The notes under the pieces are model-generated. The model did no database searches, was not told the origin of the DNA, and saw only the letters and a program-made list of their open reading frames with translations. Shown here piece by piece: positions 34,798 through 42,595 of a stretch of DNA of 64,000 nucleotides. The stretch comes from Phocaeicola barnesiae DSM 18169 = JCM 13652. Lineage in GTDB: Bacteria; Bacteroidota; Bacteroidia; Bacteroidales; Bacteroidaceae. The stretch's first letter is position 1, and the number at the start of each line of letters is the position of its first letter. Position numbers and translations under genes: made by a program. The stretch spans positions 150,773 through 214,772 of the forward strand of contig NZ_KB894643.1 of the NCBI RefSeq assembly GCF_000374585.1. Reading direction: 5' to 3'.

Positions 34798-35907
34798 TTA
34801 ATCAAGCTCCATACCATGTATCAGTTCCCAATTATCGTTCACACGGACGTAAATCTTAAACTCACCTTGTACAGGCGGTGTAGGATCGTCCGGATCGGGG
34901 GTATCCGGTTCATCCGGGTCAGGATTATCAGGGTTGTCCGGCTCGTCCGGGTCAGGGTTATCAGGATTGTCCGGGTCGGGATCAGGGTCCGGATCTGGGT
35001 CGGGGTCCGGATTCGGGTCGGGATCAGGGTCTACTGTTCCTCCTCCGCCATCCTCCAGATAGACATATCGCAGAATGGTTATCTCGTTACGCCCCATCGT
35101 GATGTTTATATCCTGAGGGACCAGTGTAGGATAGTAGGTAGCCCTTCCGGCATTTTCTGCTGCCGACTTGTCGATAAACATCACGCTCAGCGTAGAGCCT
35201 TCGTAAGTAGGCGAAGGACACATCAGCGTTTCGCTCTTCAGCTCCACCCTCTTCTCCCAATCAAGTTCCGTATGGAGATTGGTCAGCCTTGAATAGTTGA
35301 AATCGTTGTCCACACGTCCGAAGATGTCTTCAATATCCTTGGTAGAGAAGTCGATATTCTCCGGTATTCCCTCCACCTTTATTAGAAGGTCGCCCTTGGT
35401 ACGTTCCATCCCGAGCGTATATTCCTCGCTTCCGTATCTGTAGTCGAAAGTGCCGCTTGCCAGATAAATGTCATTGAGCGATGCTCCGGCAGCTTCCATT
35501 TCCGCCTCAGTGGGATTATCGCCAAGCGGTGCCTCGCTCTTCATGTTTCCCCATACGGTAACAGTGTATTTTCCGTATGGAAGCGAAACGGGAAGGACGA
35601 TAAGCTGTGTCTGCCCGTCATTGTCGACAGCTGTATTTTTCTGTTCTGCCACCACATTGCCTTCCTCGTCGTGCACTATATAGTAGATAGAACTCACATA
35701 TTCGCGGAAAGGCAGGTCCTCGGCTTTTCTTTCCTTCAGGCCCAGCTTCACCGCATCGTCGATATTGAAATAGTTCTTGTCCTTCACCGTAAGTGTTATC
35801 TGCAGCGGCGGACAGTCCTGCAATTCCGTGCGGATACATCCCCCCAGCATTATCAACAGCACCAACGCCATTGCAGAACATTTCAGTATGTGTTGAAGTT
35901 TATTCAT
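34798..35907 (-). CDS. FimB/Mfa2-type pilus anchor with Asp/Pro linker and stalk-like tail
   Basis: This lipoprotein of 369 residues starts at the second ATG (35907), which has a good Shine-Dalgarno (GGAGGA) seven bases upstream; the longer form adds five residues. Cys24 follows MLGG. The Mfa2/FimB core has LPYGKYTVTVWGN and RTKGDLLIKVEGIPENI. Unlike the other subunits, no Ser-Arg site follows the lipobox, so the lipid should be retained, as expected for an anchor. An Asp/Pro linker of about 60 residues leads to KIYVRVNDNWELIHGMELD, the same tail as the stalks, which would donate a strand to the last stalk subunit. It overlaps the upstream gene by 8 bp. Confidence 0.82.
   Translation of the reverse strand: MNKLQHILKCSAMALVLLIMLGGCIRTELQDCPPLQITLTVKDKNYFNIDDAVKLGLKERKAEDLPFREYVSSIYYIVHDEEGNVVAEQKNTAVDNDGQTQLIVLPVSLPYGKYTVTVWGNMKSEAPLGDNPTEAEMEAAGASLNDIYLASGTFDYRYGSEEYTLGMERTKGDLLIKVEGIPENIDFSTKDIEDIFGRVDNDFNYSRLTNLHTELDWEKRVELKSETLMCPSPTYEGSTLSVMFIDKSAAENAGRATYYPTLVPQDINITMGRNEITILRYVYLEDGGGGTVDPDPDPNPDPDPDPDPDPDPDNPDNPDPDEPDNPDNPDPDEPDTPDPDDPTPPVQGEFKIYVRVNDNWELIHGMELD
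34870..35045 (-). repeat. Asp/Pro/Asn repeat in the anchor gene
   Basis: A run of PD dipeptides is followed by two copies of an 11-residue unit (PDNPDNPDPDE), i.e. a 33-bp DNA repeat, then PDTPDPDD. It is a slippage-prone, low-complexity coding repeat. Confidence 0.75.
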
Positions 35908-37678
35908 GGTTCTTTCCTCCATTATTAATCAGAATAATGAATTTATCCAACTGTGCGTATGGCATGAAGTCGGCTTCCGTACGGGCTCGGTTTCTGTAAG
36001 CCTCCTCCACCACGGCTTTCTCAAGATGCGACAACATATTGTTCGCCTCGTTACGGCGTGCGAAAACCAAAGACCGTACATACTCGGCACGCGGCGTGGT
36101 GTCCTCATTGGCAGACATTATATCGTATGCCTCATTGTTACGGTTCACACTGAGCGCTACCACAGCGGCATTCGTATCGCGATAGTCCTTAAGCAGCTCG
36201 TATGCCTCGTCCAGCTGTCTGGCACTTGCCTTTATGATGCCGAGGTTATACTTTGCCTCAGGCAGCGTGACATCGGCCTGAAGCAGTTCTATCGCTCTTT
36301 CGTAGTCGTTCTTATATACATAAACCGCTGCCTTGGTGTTCATAATTTCCGAGGTATATCCTTCCACTGAATTGATTACCTGCTCTGCTTCGTCCACTTT
36401 GTCCTCCCTGAGCAGAAGGACTGCCAAATTATTGGCTGCCACCTTCGACTGGGGGAAATAACGAAGTATCGTGCGATAGACTTCCTTCTTCTCTTCCGGT
36501 GTCTGCTTCAGCACTGATACCCGGAGCAGTTCCTCCTCGTTGAATGCGTCGGGACGTTTGCTGTACATACTGAGCAGTTCCTCGTCGGAAGTAAAACTCT
36601 TTATAGTATATGTATATTCGTATTCCACCTTACGGTCTTTCTGCAGATACCTGTTTTTGATATCGTTCCAGCAGGCCAGACGGCGGATGTAGCGTTCAGC
36701 CACATCATCGTTCTCGGCATTGTACTTGTCAAGAATTTCCTTCACCTTCAGCGTGTCCTTATGCCCGTCGGCGCGCATAGCCTCAAGCACAGGCAACCAT
36801 CCTTCGGGACGCGAACCGATACTGAATTCATCGGCCTGCTTCTGCGGAATACCCAACTGTGAAACGAGCCATTTCTTGGCTGAATTTGCACGGTTCCTCG
36901 ACAGGGTAGTATTAAACGCAAACGAACCGTCAGCCGACGCCATACCGTATATATTTACACTGTTGAGTGTGGCAAGGCTGTCGTTCACAATCTTTTCAAG
37001 TACAGAAAGCATTGTGTTCATCTCCTTTTCGTTATTTCCCAATGAAAGATTGATGTCATGCCTGTTTATCACAAACTGCAGTAGCGCCTCGCCCTTGCCC
37101 TGCATCACCTTTGGCTTGACTACAAACTCAGGTTCTATCCAGTTAAGCTGCAATGATTTCTTCGGTTCTATAAGTGTAGGCAGGTTTGCTATGTATGCCA
37201 TATCTACAGTGTCTGTAACCTCGCATTCACCGCATCCGTCGGTAGAAAGCACGGCAATGATACGTCCTCCGTCGATATTTTCCGGAACAGACACACGTTC
37301 GATATAGGGTATCGACTGATTCTCACGGTTGTTCACTCTTCCTGAATTTTCGGCAAGGGTATCTACATAACCTTCCAGCTTGACGCGCCGTTCCATCTTC
37401 TTAGAATATATAGGAGCATCAAGCACCATTGCCCTGCATTCCGACACCATAGTATCATTGCTGATAAGCTGTGGCACTATAATCAGACGGCTACGGCTTG
37501 AAAACGCGTGCGCAGGAACATTTATCATGACATCTACATTTACGGCCGAGGCACTGTCAGGGGTAAGTGTCTTTACAGGGTCCACAGTAACTTTCTTCGA
37601 CTTATCGGGGACCGCTCCGGTTGCAACAGCCATCGGAATCAGTCCTAATAATATATAATAAGCATATCTTGATTTCAT
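35900..37678 (-). CDS. OmpA-like/TPR protein of the pilus operon
   Basis: This 592-residue exported protein has a signal peptide (YILLGLIPMAVATGAV). Its N-terminal 200 residues are beta-rich with a CGECE motif. An OmpA-like segment follows (NIYGMASADGSFAFNTTLSR, then NRANSAKKWLVSQLG), and the C-terminal half carries TPR-like helices (VEGYTSEIMNTKAAVYVYKN, LPEAKYNLGIIKASARQLDE). Similar proteins accompany DUF3575 and Mfa genes in Bacteroides pilus loci. A role in outer-membrane assembly or wall tethering of the pilus is inferred. Confidence 0.72.
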   Translation of the reverse strand: MKSRYAYYILLGLIPMAVATGAVPDKSKKVTVDPVKTLTPDSASAVNVDVMINVPAHAFSSRSRLIIVPQLISNDTMVSECRAMVLDAPIYSKKMERRVKLEGYVDTLAENSGRVNNRENQSIPYIERVSVPENIDGGRIIAVLSTDGCGECEVTDTVDMAYIANLPTLIEPKKSLQLNWIEPEFVVKPKVMQGKGEALLQFVINRHDINLSLGNNEKEMNTMLSVLEKIVNDSLATLNSVNIYGMASADGSFAFNTTLSRNRANSAKKWLVSQLGIPQKQADEFSIGSRPEGWLPVLEAMRADGHKDTLKVKEILDKYNAENDDVAERYIRRLACWNDIKNRYLQKDRKVEYEYTYTIKSFTSDEELLSMYSKRPDAFNEEELLRVSVLKQTPEEKKEVYRTILRYFPQSKVAANNLAVLLLREDKVDEAEQVINSVEGYTSEIMNTKAAVYVYKNDYERAIELLQADVTLPEAKYNLGIIKASARQLDEAYELLKDYRDTNAAVVALSVNRNNEAYDIMSANEDTTPRAEYVRSLVFARRNEANNMLSHLEKAVVEEAYRNRARTEADFMPYAQLDKFIILINNGGKNHE

Positions 37679-37695
37679 ACAGGAAAACTCTTTAA

Positions 37696-38238
37696 TTAAA
37701 ACAGATAAGATACTGAAAGGGCTATCTTGGTAGGACCCACATAATCTTTCTTCTTGTTCTCATAACATTTCATACACGGCATGTCCGGATATTCCTTATA
37801 CCACAGACGCGCATACCCTACACCGATAAGCGCTTCAAGATTCCAGTGGGGAGACAAAATCCAGTTATAACCGTAAGTAAACCCTCCACCAGCAAGATAT
37901 CCGTCGTAAACCTTGTCTTTGGGAACCGCATAGAACTGTGCCCCATGAAGATGAACTCCAACAAAATGACCTTCGAAGGCCTCACAAAACCAGTATCGCA
38001 ATTCGGGCTGGGCAAGCCAGAATTTCATTGTCTTCCCGTTATTAAACTCCCAAGGATTATACACTGCCTGAAGGTCGGTAGTAAACTGTCTGTCCAATTT
38101 AATTTCCAGACCGACATTGGGCGATAATGTTGCCCAGTAAAGTGCATTTGTCTTTACAGCTATATTCTGCGCATTAGCAATACATGCTAAAAATAAAAAA
38201 CAGCATAAAAACAATATTCTTCTGTTCTTAAATCTCAT
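37696..38238 (-). CDS. DUF3575 outer-membrane protein, first gene of pilus operon
   Basis: This 180-residue protein has a cleavable signal (FLCCFLFLACIANAQ) and a small beta-barrel pattern: IAVKTNALYWATLSPNVGLEI is the family's hallmark, and it ends in aromatic F (SVSYLF), as outer-membrane barrels do. DUF3575 genes often lead fimbrial clusters in Bacteroides. A consensus promoter lies 30 bp upstream. Function is unknown; a platform role in the outer membrane is a guess. Confidence 0.78.
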   Translation of the reverse strand: MRFKNRRILFLCCFLFLACIANAQNIAVKTNALYWATLSPNVGLEIKLDRQFTTDLQAVYNPWEFNNGKTMKFWLAQPELRYWFCEAFEGHFVGVHLHGAQFYAVPKDKVYDGYLAGGGFTYGYNWILSPHWNLEALIGVGYARLWYKEYPDMPCMKCYENKKKDYVGPTKIALSVSYLF

Positions 38239-38267
38239 GTACTCAAAAATTCTATAAATATTCGATG

Positions 38268-38297
38268 CAAAAATAGGTAGTTTGGAGAAATGACAAA
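38268..38297 (-). promoter_or_regulatory. Promoter of the pilus operon
   Basis: On the minus strand TTTG (38294-38297), 18 bp, TATTTTTG (38268-38275) fits the consensus. It lies in the 93-bp gap between the AraC gene and the first pilus gene, 29 bp before the latter's start. Confidence 0.7.
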
Positions 38298-38331
38298 TTG
38301 CAAAAAAGCGTCAATAAATTACGATTTTTAA

Positions 38332-39183
38332 TCAAATACCCTCTTTACGAAGCTTTGCTGCGGTCTTTCCATAATGCTTTTTACAGAAAGTCACAAAATA
38401 AGAAGGAGAAGAGAAACGGTATTTTTCCGAGATTTCGGCAAATGTCAAATCGCTCTTTACAATATCATTCAGAATACTTTCCGACTTGCGGGCAAGAAGC
38501 CATTTCAGGGCTGTATCATTGAAGGATTCCTTGAAACGGCGGTTGAACGTGCTCTGGCTCATATTGGCTTTTTGGGCAAACTCCCTGACATCGAATATTT
38601 GTTTATAATGTGTAAGAACAAAATCCTTAAAATCAAGATCCTTTCCAAGGACAGGAGAAAAAAACATTGCAAGTTCTTCCTTCGTATAACCGGCACGAAG
38701 ATACATGAACAGCTCCTCACGCTTTATCTGATGATAATGTATACAGCTCAAACCTGCCGACAACGCCAGGACAGTAAGATCTACAAACGACTTGATTCTG
38801 TCATCAAAAGGCAAACTAAACAAGCGGTTATCAAGATTGTCCGGCAAGTTTTTTTCCAATTGCTTGAGCGAATACATGGAACACATTTTAATATCGCTCG
38901 TGAATTTACATAAAAGTACACGTGCTACGTCCCCTGACGATGTAACTTTTATTTCAAAATTTTTAGGTAAGAGAAATACATTTCCTGCTTTTAAATGTAA
39001 TTTACTGTCAATTCCATAATCAATTTCAACATCTCCACTATACAAAAAAACAAGCAAAGTGAAATCAAGATAATTCCTCATGATTGTTTCACCCGGCTTA
39101 ACATCGCGCAAAAAGAACAATGATGTTTCATCTGTAGCATAGTTGTTACAACCAAAATGTTCGTTAACAGAGTGCAAAGTCAT
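38332..39183 (-). CDS. AraC family transcriptional regulator of the pilus locus
   Basis: This 283-residue protein has an N-terminal cupin-like sensing domain (SGDVEIDYGIDSKLHLKAGN, then VFLLPKN) and a C-terminal double helix-turn-helix (REFAQKANMSQSTFNRRFKE and YRFSSPSYFVTFCKKHYGKT). It lies directly upstream of and co-directional with the pilus operon, so control of that operon is likely. The ligand is unknown. Its own leader is long and contains two TTAACAT palindromes. Whether read-through into the pilus operon occurs is unclear, because no terminator separates them. Confidence 0.85.
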   Translation of the reverse strand: MTLHSVNEHFGCNNYATDETSLFFLRDVKPGETIMRNYLDFTLLVFLYSGDVEIDYGIDSKLHLKAGNVFLLPKNFEIKVTSSGDVARVLLCKFTSDIKMCSMYSLKQLEKNLPDNLDNRLFSLPFDDRIKSFVDLTVLALSAGLSCIHYHQIKREELFMYLRAGYTKEELAMFFSPVLGKDLDFKDFVLTHYKQIFDVREFAQKANMSQSTFNRRFKESFNDTALKWLLARKSESILNDIVKSDLTFAEISEKYRFSSPSYFVTFCKKHYGKTAAKLRKEGI

Positions 39184-39271
39184 AGAAAATAGTTTTTTAG
39201 ACAGTTAATTCTAATCAAAAAACAATTCCTATGGTTTTCCGAAATGCCTACAATAAACTAAGGCAGCCCAA

Positions 39272-39290
39272 ATGTTAATAAATTTAACAT
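39272..39290. promoter_or_regulatory. Palindrome ATGTTAA-N5-TTAACAT upstream of araC-type gene
   Basis: Perfect 7-bp inverted repeat, about 89 bp before the AraC start codon. It is a candidate operator or leader hairpin. Confidence 0.5.
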
Positions 39291-39353
39291 CAAAACCATA
39301 AAAATCAATGATTGGGCAAGCCTCTTTTCATAATAATACAGGTTACCCCCCCA

Positions 39354-39376
39354 TTAACATTCGATAACAATGTTAA
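39354..39376. promoter_or_regulatory. Palindrome TTAACATT-N7-AATGTTAA upstream of araC-type gene
   Basis: Perfect 8-bp inverted repeat made of the same half-site as the 39272 palindrome in the opposite arrangement. The two centres are 84 bp apart. A tract of seven C (39346-39352) lies beside it. Confidence 0.5.
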
Positions 39377-39420
39377 GAAATGTTTTAAAGTAATTTCACC
39401 AATGAGAGGGTTTCGATATG

Positions 39421-39428
39421 CAAATATA
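39421..39428 (-). promoter_or_regulatory. Possible -7 box for the AraC gene
   Basis: The minus strand reads TATATTTG (TAnnTTTG). It would give a leader of over 200 nt that includes both palindromes. No -33 TTTG is found. Confidence 0.35.
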
Positions 39429-39472
39429 AATATTTTTTCATATATACCCTAGTATTCAACAAGGCAACTTAA

Positions 39473-39697
39473 TCAAAATTCCAGTATTTTTTTCAGATAG
39501 TTTATGTCTAAAGCTGCATTGTAGAGTCTTCGATTTATATTCACTTTGTCTTTCTGTCCCGAAACAATATGCAGGACAATCTCTCTCGAATGTCTGACAG
39601 ACAGATGCAGACAACAATCGGTTACACGAGGGTCAGTAACTTTATTAAAGTAAAATTCAGGTATATCATAATCCAAAGGTACCAGTTCTAGTTGAAC
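39473..39697 (-). pseudogene. Short coding fragment of unknown origin
   Basis: An open frame of about 75 codons runs from just after a TAG (39698-39700) to a stop at 39473. It has no ATG; a TTG at 39676 is the only plausible start. The peptide has protein-like composition (PEFYFNKVTDPRVTDCC, then RHSREIVLHIVSGQKDKVNI). It could be the 3' end of a lost gene. I do not recognise a family. The surrounding region 39184-39882 is otherwise non-coding and AT-rich. Confidence 0.3.
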
Positions 39698-39787
39698 CTA
39701 CAATTTGAACTGACTATTACTATGAATATTTTTTAACAGTTTCTAATATACGAACAGACTAATTTTGTCCATAACAGATTTTGTGCA

Positions 39788-39876
39788 AAAACAAACTCGC
39801 ATTTCAATGAACATACGAGTTTGTTTTGTATAAAACGAACGTTCATTCAAAGCAAAACAAACGTTCGTTTTTCCGG
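39788..39876. terminator. Tandem double hairpin after the MBL-fold gene
   Basis: Two perfect 12-bp stems stand side by side: 39788-39799 with 39816-39827, and 39832-39843 with 39860-39871. The second is followed by T on the plus strand, and both by T-rich sequence on the minus strand. They most simply end the minus-strand MBL gene (stop at 39883). A TAATTTTG box at 39760-39767 on the plus strand could instead start a short RNA ending here. Confidence 0.65.
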
Positions 39877-39882
39877 ATTCAT

Positions 39883-40923
39883 TCATCGTTGCGGTTTCAA
39901 TTTAATGATTTCCCCCAGCTCAGGTACTATAATCTCCTTGTTACGGAGCTTAGCTTCTGCCCGGAATACGTGAGGCGGGTCGAACAACGGTTCGTCAGAA
40001 AGATCGAAAGTACCGTAATGCATCGGTATTGTTACATAGGCCTCCATGTCTGACGAGGCTGTCAAGGCATCGTATGGAGAAATATGATTGGGTTTCATAA
40101 ACCATCGGGGCTTATAGGCACCGATGCCGATCATGCAGTAGTCAATGTGTGGAAAGAGGTCGGGCAATTCACGGAAATGCTGGGCATACCCCGTATCACC
40201 ACTGTTATAAATGGTAATCCCATCGGCCTGAATCATGAAAGCCCCCCATAACCGTTCGCCTCCATCTCCTACCCCCCGTTTACTCCAATGCTGGGCCGGA
40301 AGGAAGGTCAACGTCAGTCCGTCATCGGTATACTGCTGATACCAGGCAGCTTCTATCACTTTCATCTCCGGAAACCAGGAACCGATCAAGGCACCGGTAC
40401 CCAGTCCACAGAAAAGTTTCATCTGCGGATTCTGGGCAAACAGCTGTGCTACACTCGGCTTGTCCAGATGGTCGAAATGATCATGGCTGATAAGCAGATA
40501 GTCGATATTCCGGAAGATGGAAGCATTGGCCGGCAATTTGGAGCGCCGCTTTACAAAAGGAATATTCCCGAAAACCGGATCGATCATGAACCGCTTTCCT
40601 CCCAGTTGCAGGAAGAACGAATTATGTCCCAGCCATATCAGGGAATTCCCCACCACCTGGTCCAGGGAATGCAGAAAATGCACAGACGGATTCCAAGGAA
40701 TGGTCCGCTTCTCCCTCCGCTGTGGATTGGGCGAGAAACGCCATTTCAAGACACTCCCCATCCCCGGTCGCCAACGGTGCTGCCTGTTGAAAAACTTTCC
40801 GTTGACGGAAGGATTCCCCCGCCAGCGTGGATTTATAGAAGCAAGCTGATTATTCCGACGAAAAACGATACGTTCACCCATAGCAATAGATTCTAGTATA
40901 CTAAAAAGCCGGAAAAAGGACAT
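39883..40923 (-). CDS. MBL-fold metallohydrolase (NAPE-PLD/UlaG-like)
   Basis: This protein of up to 346 residues has the metallo-beta-lactamase metal motif HDHFDHLD in a LLISHDHFDHLDKPS context, with further ligands at PAQHWSKRG, YNSGDTGY and MHYGTFDL. The pattern SLIWLGHNSFFLQLGGKRFM is typical of the NAPE-PLD/UlaG branch. The ATG at 40923 has an AGAGG-type ribosome site; one at 40881 is an alternative. No signal peptide is obvious. The substrate is not predictable. It is monocistronic. Confidence 0.88.
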   Translation of the reverse strand: MSFFRLFSILESIAMGERIVFRRNNQLASINPRWRGNPSVNGKFFNRQHRWRPGMGSVLKWRFSPNPQRREKRTIPWNPSVHFLHSLDQVVGNSLIWLGHNSFFLQLGGKRFMIDPVFGNIPFVKRRSKLPANASIFRNIDYLLISHDHFDHLDKPSVAQLFAQNPQMKLFCGLGTGALIGSWFPEMKVIEAAWYQQYTDDGLTLTFLPAQHWSKRGVGDGGERLWGAFMIQADGITIYNSGDTGYAQHFRELPDLFPHIDYCMIGIGAYKPRWFMKPNHISPYDALTASSDMEAYVTIPMHYGTFDLSDEPLFDPPHVFRAEAKLRNKEIIVPELGEIIKLKPQR

Positions 40924-40957
40924 GCGGTCCCTCTTCCGGCGAACTTATTCCGATAGT

Positions 40958-41410
40958 TTATTTTTCTTCCAGCAGTTTCTTCAGGAAGTCATCCAACTCC
41001 TCATCCAACCCTTTCAGCAGTTCGTCACTCAGCAACAAAGTGTCTTCGTCATCAATCAGCAACAATTCGGCCACTGTTTCTTTCTCATCATCCACCAGTA
41101 CGAACGAGAAGGGTTTCATCAACGATAACTTATCCAGCATCCCTGCATCCTTCAGTCCGGCAAGTATAGACCGCAACACAGGTTCTACCTCCTTGTAAAA
41201 GTCGTCACTTTCATATTCTACCCATTCATCCACAATCACCCGAGACAACTCCTCGTCATCATCGTTGAATATCAGCAGTTCCCCACTGTCAGGATTAGGC
41301 TGTAAATGAATATCTGTAACCACCGCATTATCCGTACCGGTTACATATCTGCAAAGGGCCTCCTTCAAGGAATCCGTAATTGCAGCGCGTGACTTATCAC
41401 TAATTTTCAT
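40958..41410 (-). CDS. Conserved acidic cytoplasmic protein
   Basis: This 150-residue protein is strongly acidic. An N-terminal helix (ITDSLKEALCRYVTG) precedes beta strands (GELLIFNDDDEELSRVIVDEW) and a C-terminal acidic helical end (LLKGLDEELDDFLKKLL). I do not recognise a named domain; similar short proteins occur in Bacteroides. It has its own promoter and stands between the DUF6340 and MBL genes. No function is assigned. Confidence 0.7.
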   Translation of the reverse strand: MKISDKSRAAITDSLKEALCRYVTGTDNAVVTDIHLQPNPDSGELLIFNDDDEELSRVIVDEWVEYESDDFYKEVEPVLRSILAGLKDAGMLDKLSLMKPFSFVLVDDEKETVAELLLIDDEDTLLLSDELLKGLDEELDDFLKKLLEEK

Positions 41411-41431
41411 AGGCTCTTACTTTTATATACC

Positions 41432-41461
41432 CAAAAGTACAAAAAAAATCAAACGTACAAA
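41432..41461 (-). promoter_or_regulatory. Promoter of the acidic protein gene
   Basis: On the minus strand TTTG (41458-41461), 18 bp, TACTTTTG (41432-41439) matches the consensus, 22 bp before the start. Confidence 0.65.
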
Positions 41462-41469
41462 CAAAAACC

Positions 41470-42465
41470 TCAGAATTTGTTTTGAAAACGACTCATCTGC
41501 AATTCCAGTTTAGGCAGCTCCTCCTTCCGTTTTTCAAGCTGGGAAGCATAGAAAGCGATGGCCTGCTCTTCTTCCGTAGCCGGTTTAGCCAAAGCCTTAG
41601 CTTTCACCAACCAAGCGAATGCCTGGTTGATATCTCCCTGCATCTCGCAAGCCAAAGCCGCATTGAAAGCCGCCTTCAGCTTCAGATTCCCTTTCTTCCG
41701 GCTTTCGTATACAGACTCCCACAAACTCTGCGCGCCGGCCCAATCGTTCTCGCGCAGATAAACTACCGCATCGCGCATTTCCGGCGAGCCTCCACTGAAA
41801 TAAATGCGGGCAGTATTCTCCCAGTGAGGGGTCAGGTGAGGAACCAGTAAAGAAGAGGCACGTTCTGAAATCTCTCTGATTACAGCCTTGTCAGATACAG
41901 ACGGGTCAATATCCCAGTAGACACTGTCACGTACGGTCAAGACCCGCATCGGCTTGTCACGTCCTGGTACATACACACTCAACGTAGGTGCCAATTGAAC
42001 CTGCAAGGCCTCGAAAGGAACAGAGAACTGCGGATAGACCACCTGTTTCCGTTCTGTATGGATAGCTATACGGTCTAAGGAAAACAACATGTCGACTCCC
42101 AATTCGGATGCCAACTTATCCACTTCCTGCGAAGTAAGCATACGATGTCCTGTGAAAGGATGCACTTCTTTTCCCTGCAATGCCGAGTCACAAATGATTA
42201 TCTGACGGAAATAACGGCTGTCCGCCAAACCGCCGGCCAACATTTCTGAAGCAACCTTTCCATCTCCCTCCAAGGAACCCAGCGTAAGCAGGGATGGCTT
42301 GGGAACAGGAATAGCCACCATATTATTCACTACAGCTACAGTAGCCAGTTGTTCCGGAAAACTCGTCTCGGCAGGAATCAGTTCATCGAAAGTAAACGAC
42401 TGGATAGAACTGCACGAAGCCAGAAAACAAGCGATGAATACATATAACCAACTAGTCTTTTTCAT
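41470..42465 (-). CDS. DUF6340-like lipoprotein
   Basis: This 331-residue lipoprotein has a signal with FLASC (Cys18). The N-terminal half contains FDELIPAETSFPEQLATVAVVNNM and EVDKLASELGVDMLFSLDRI, features of a Bacteroidetes family (DUF6340), and the C-terminal part carries TPR-like helices (LKAAFNAALACEMQGDINQA, FAWLVKAKALAKPATEEEQA). It is probably attached to the periplasmic face of an outer or inner membrane. The function is unknown. A -7 box lies 29 bp upstream. Confidence 0.75.
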   Translation of the reverse strand: MKKTSWLYVFIACFLASCSSIQSFTFDELIPAETSFPEQLATVAVVNNMVAIPVPKPSLLTLGSLEGDGKVASEMLAGGLADSRYFRQIIICDSALQGKEVHPFTGHRMLTSQEVDKLASELGVDMLFSLDRIAIHTERKQVVYPQFSVPFEALQVQLAPTLSVYVPGRDKPMRVLTVRDSVYWDIDPSVSDKAVIREISERASSLLVPHLTPHWENTARIYFSGGSPEMRDAVVYLRENDWAGAQSLWESVYESRKKGNLKLKAAFNAALACEMQGDINQAFAWLVKAKALAKPATEEEQAIAFYASQLEKRKEELPKLELQMSRFQNKF

Positions 42466-42493
42466 AAGAATGAGTCTTTCTATTGTCTGGAAG

Positions 42494-42501
42494 CAAAAAT
42501 A
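42494..42501 (-). promoter_or_regulatory. -7 box of the DUF6340 gene
   Basis: Minus strand TATTTTTG, 29 bp before the start codon. Confidence 0.45.
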
Positions 42502-42534
42502 ATATATTCTGACGGATGACTGAGTTAAAAGGTA

Positions 42535-42571
42535 ATAAAAAAAGCCGACCCGATGAGAGATAGGGTCGGCT
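42535..42571 (-). terminator. Terminator of secA
   Basis: On the minus strand AGCCGACCC and GGGTCGGCT form a perfect 9-bp stem (42563-42571 with 42543-42551), followed by seven T. Confidence 0.92.
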
Positions 42572-42595
42572 TCTGTAAATTATCAGTGCAATGAC

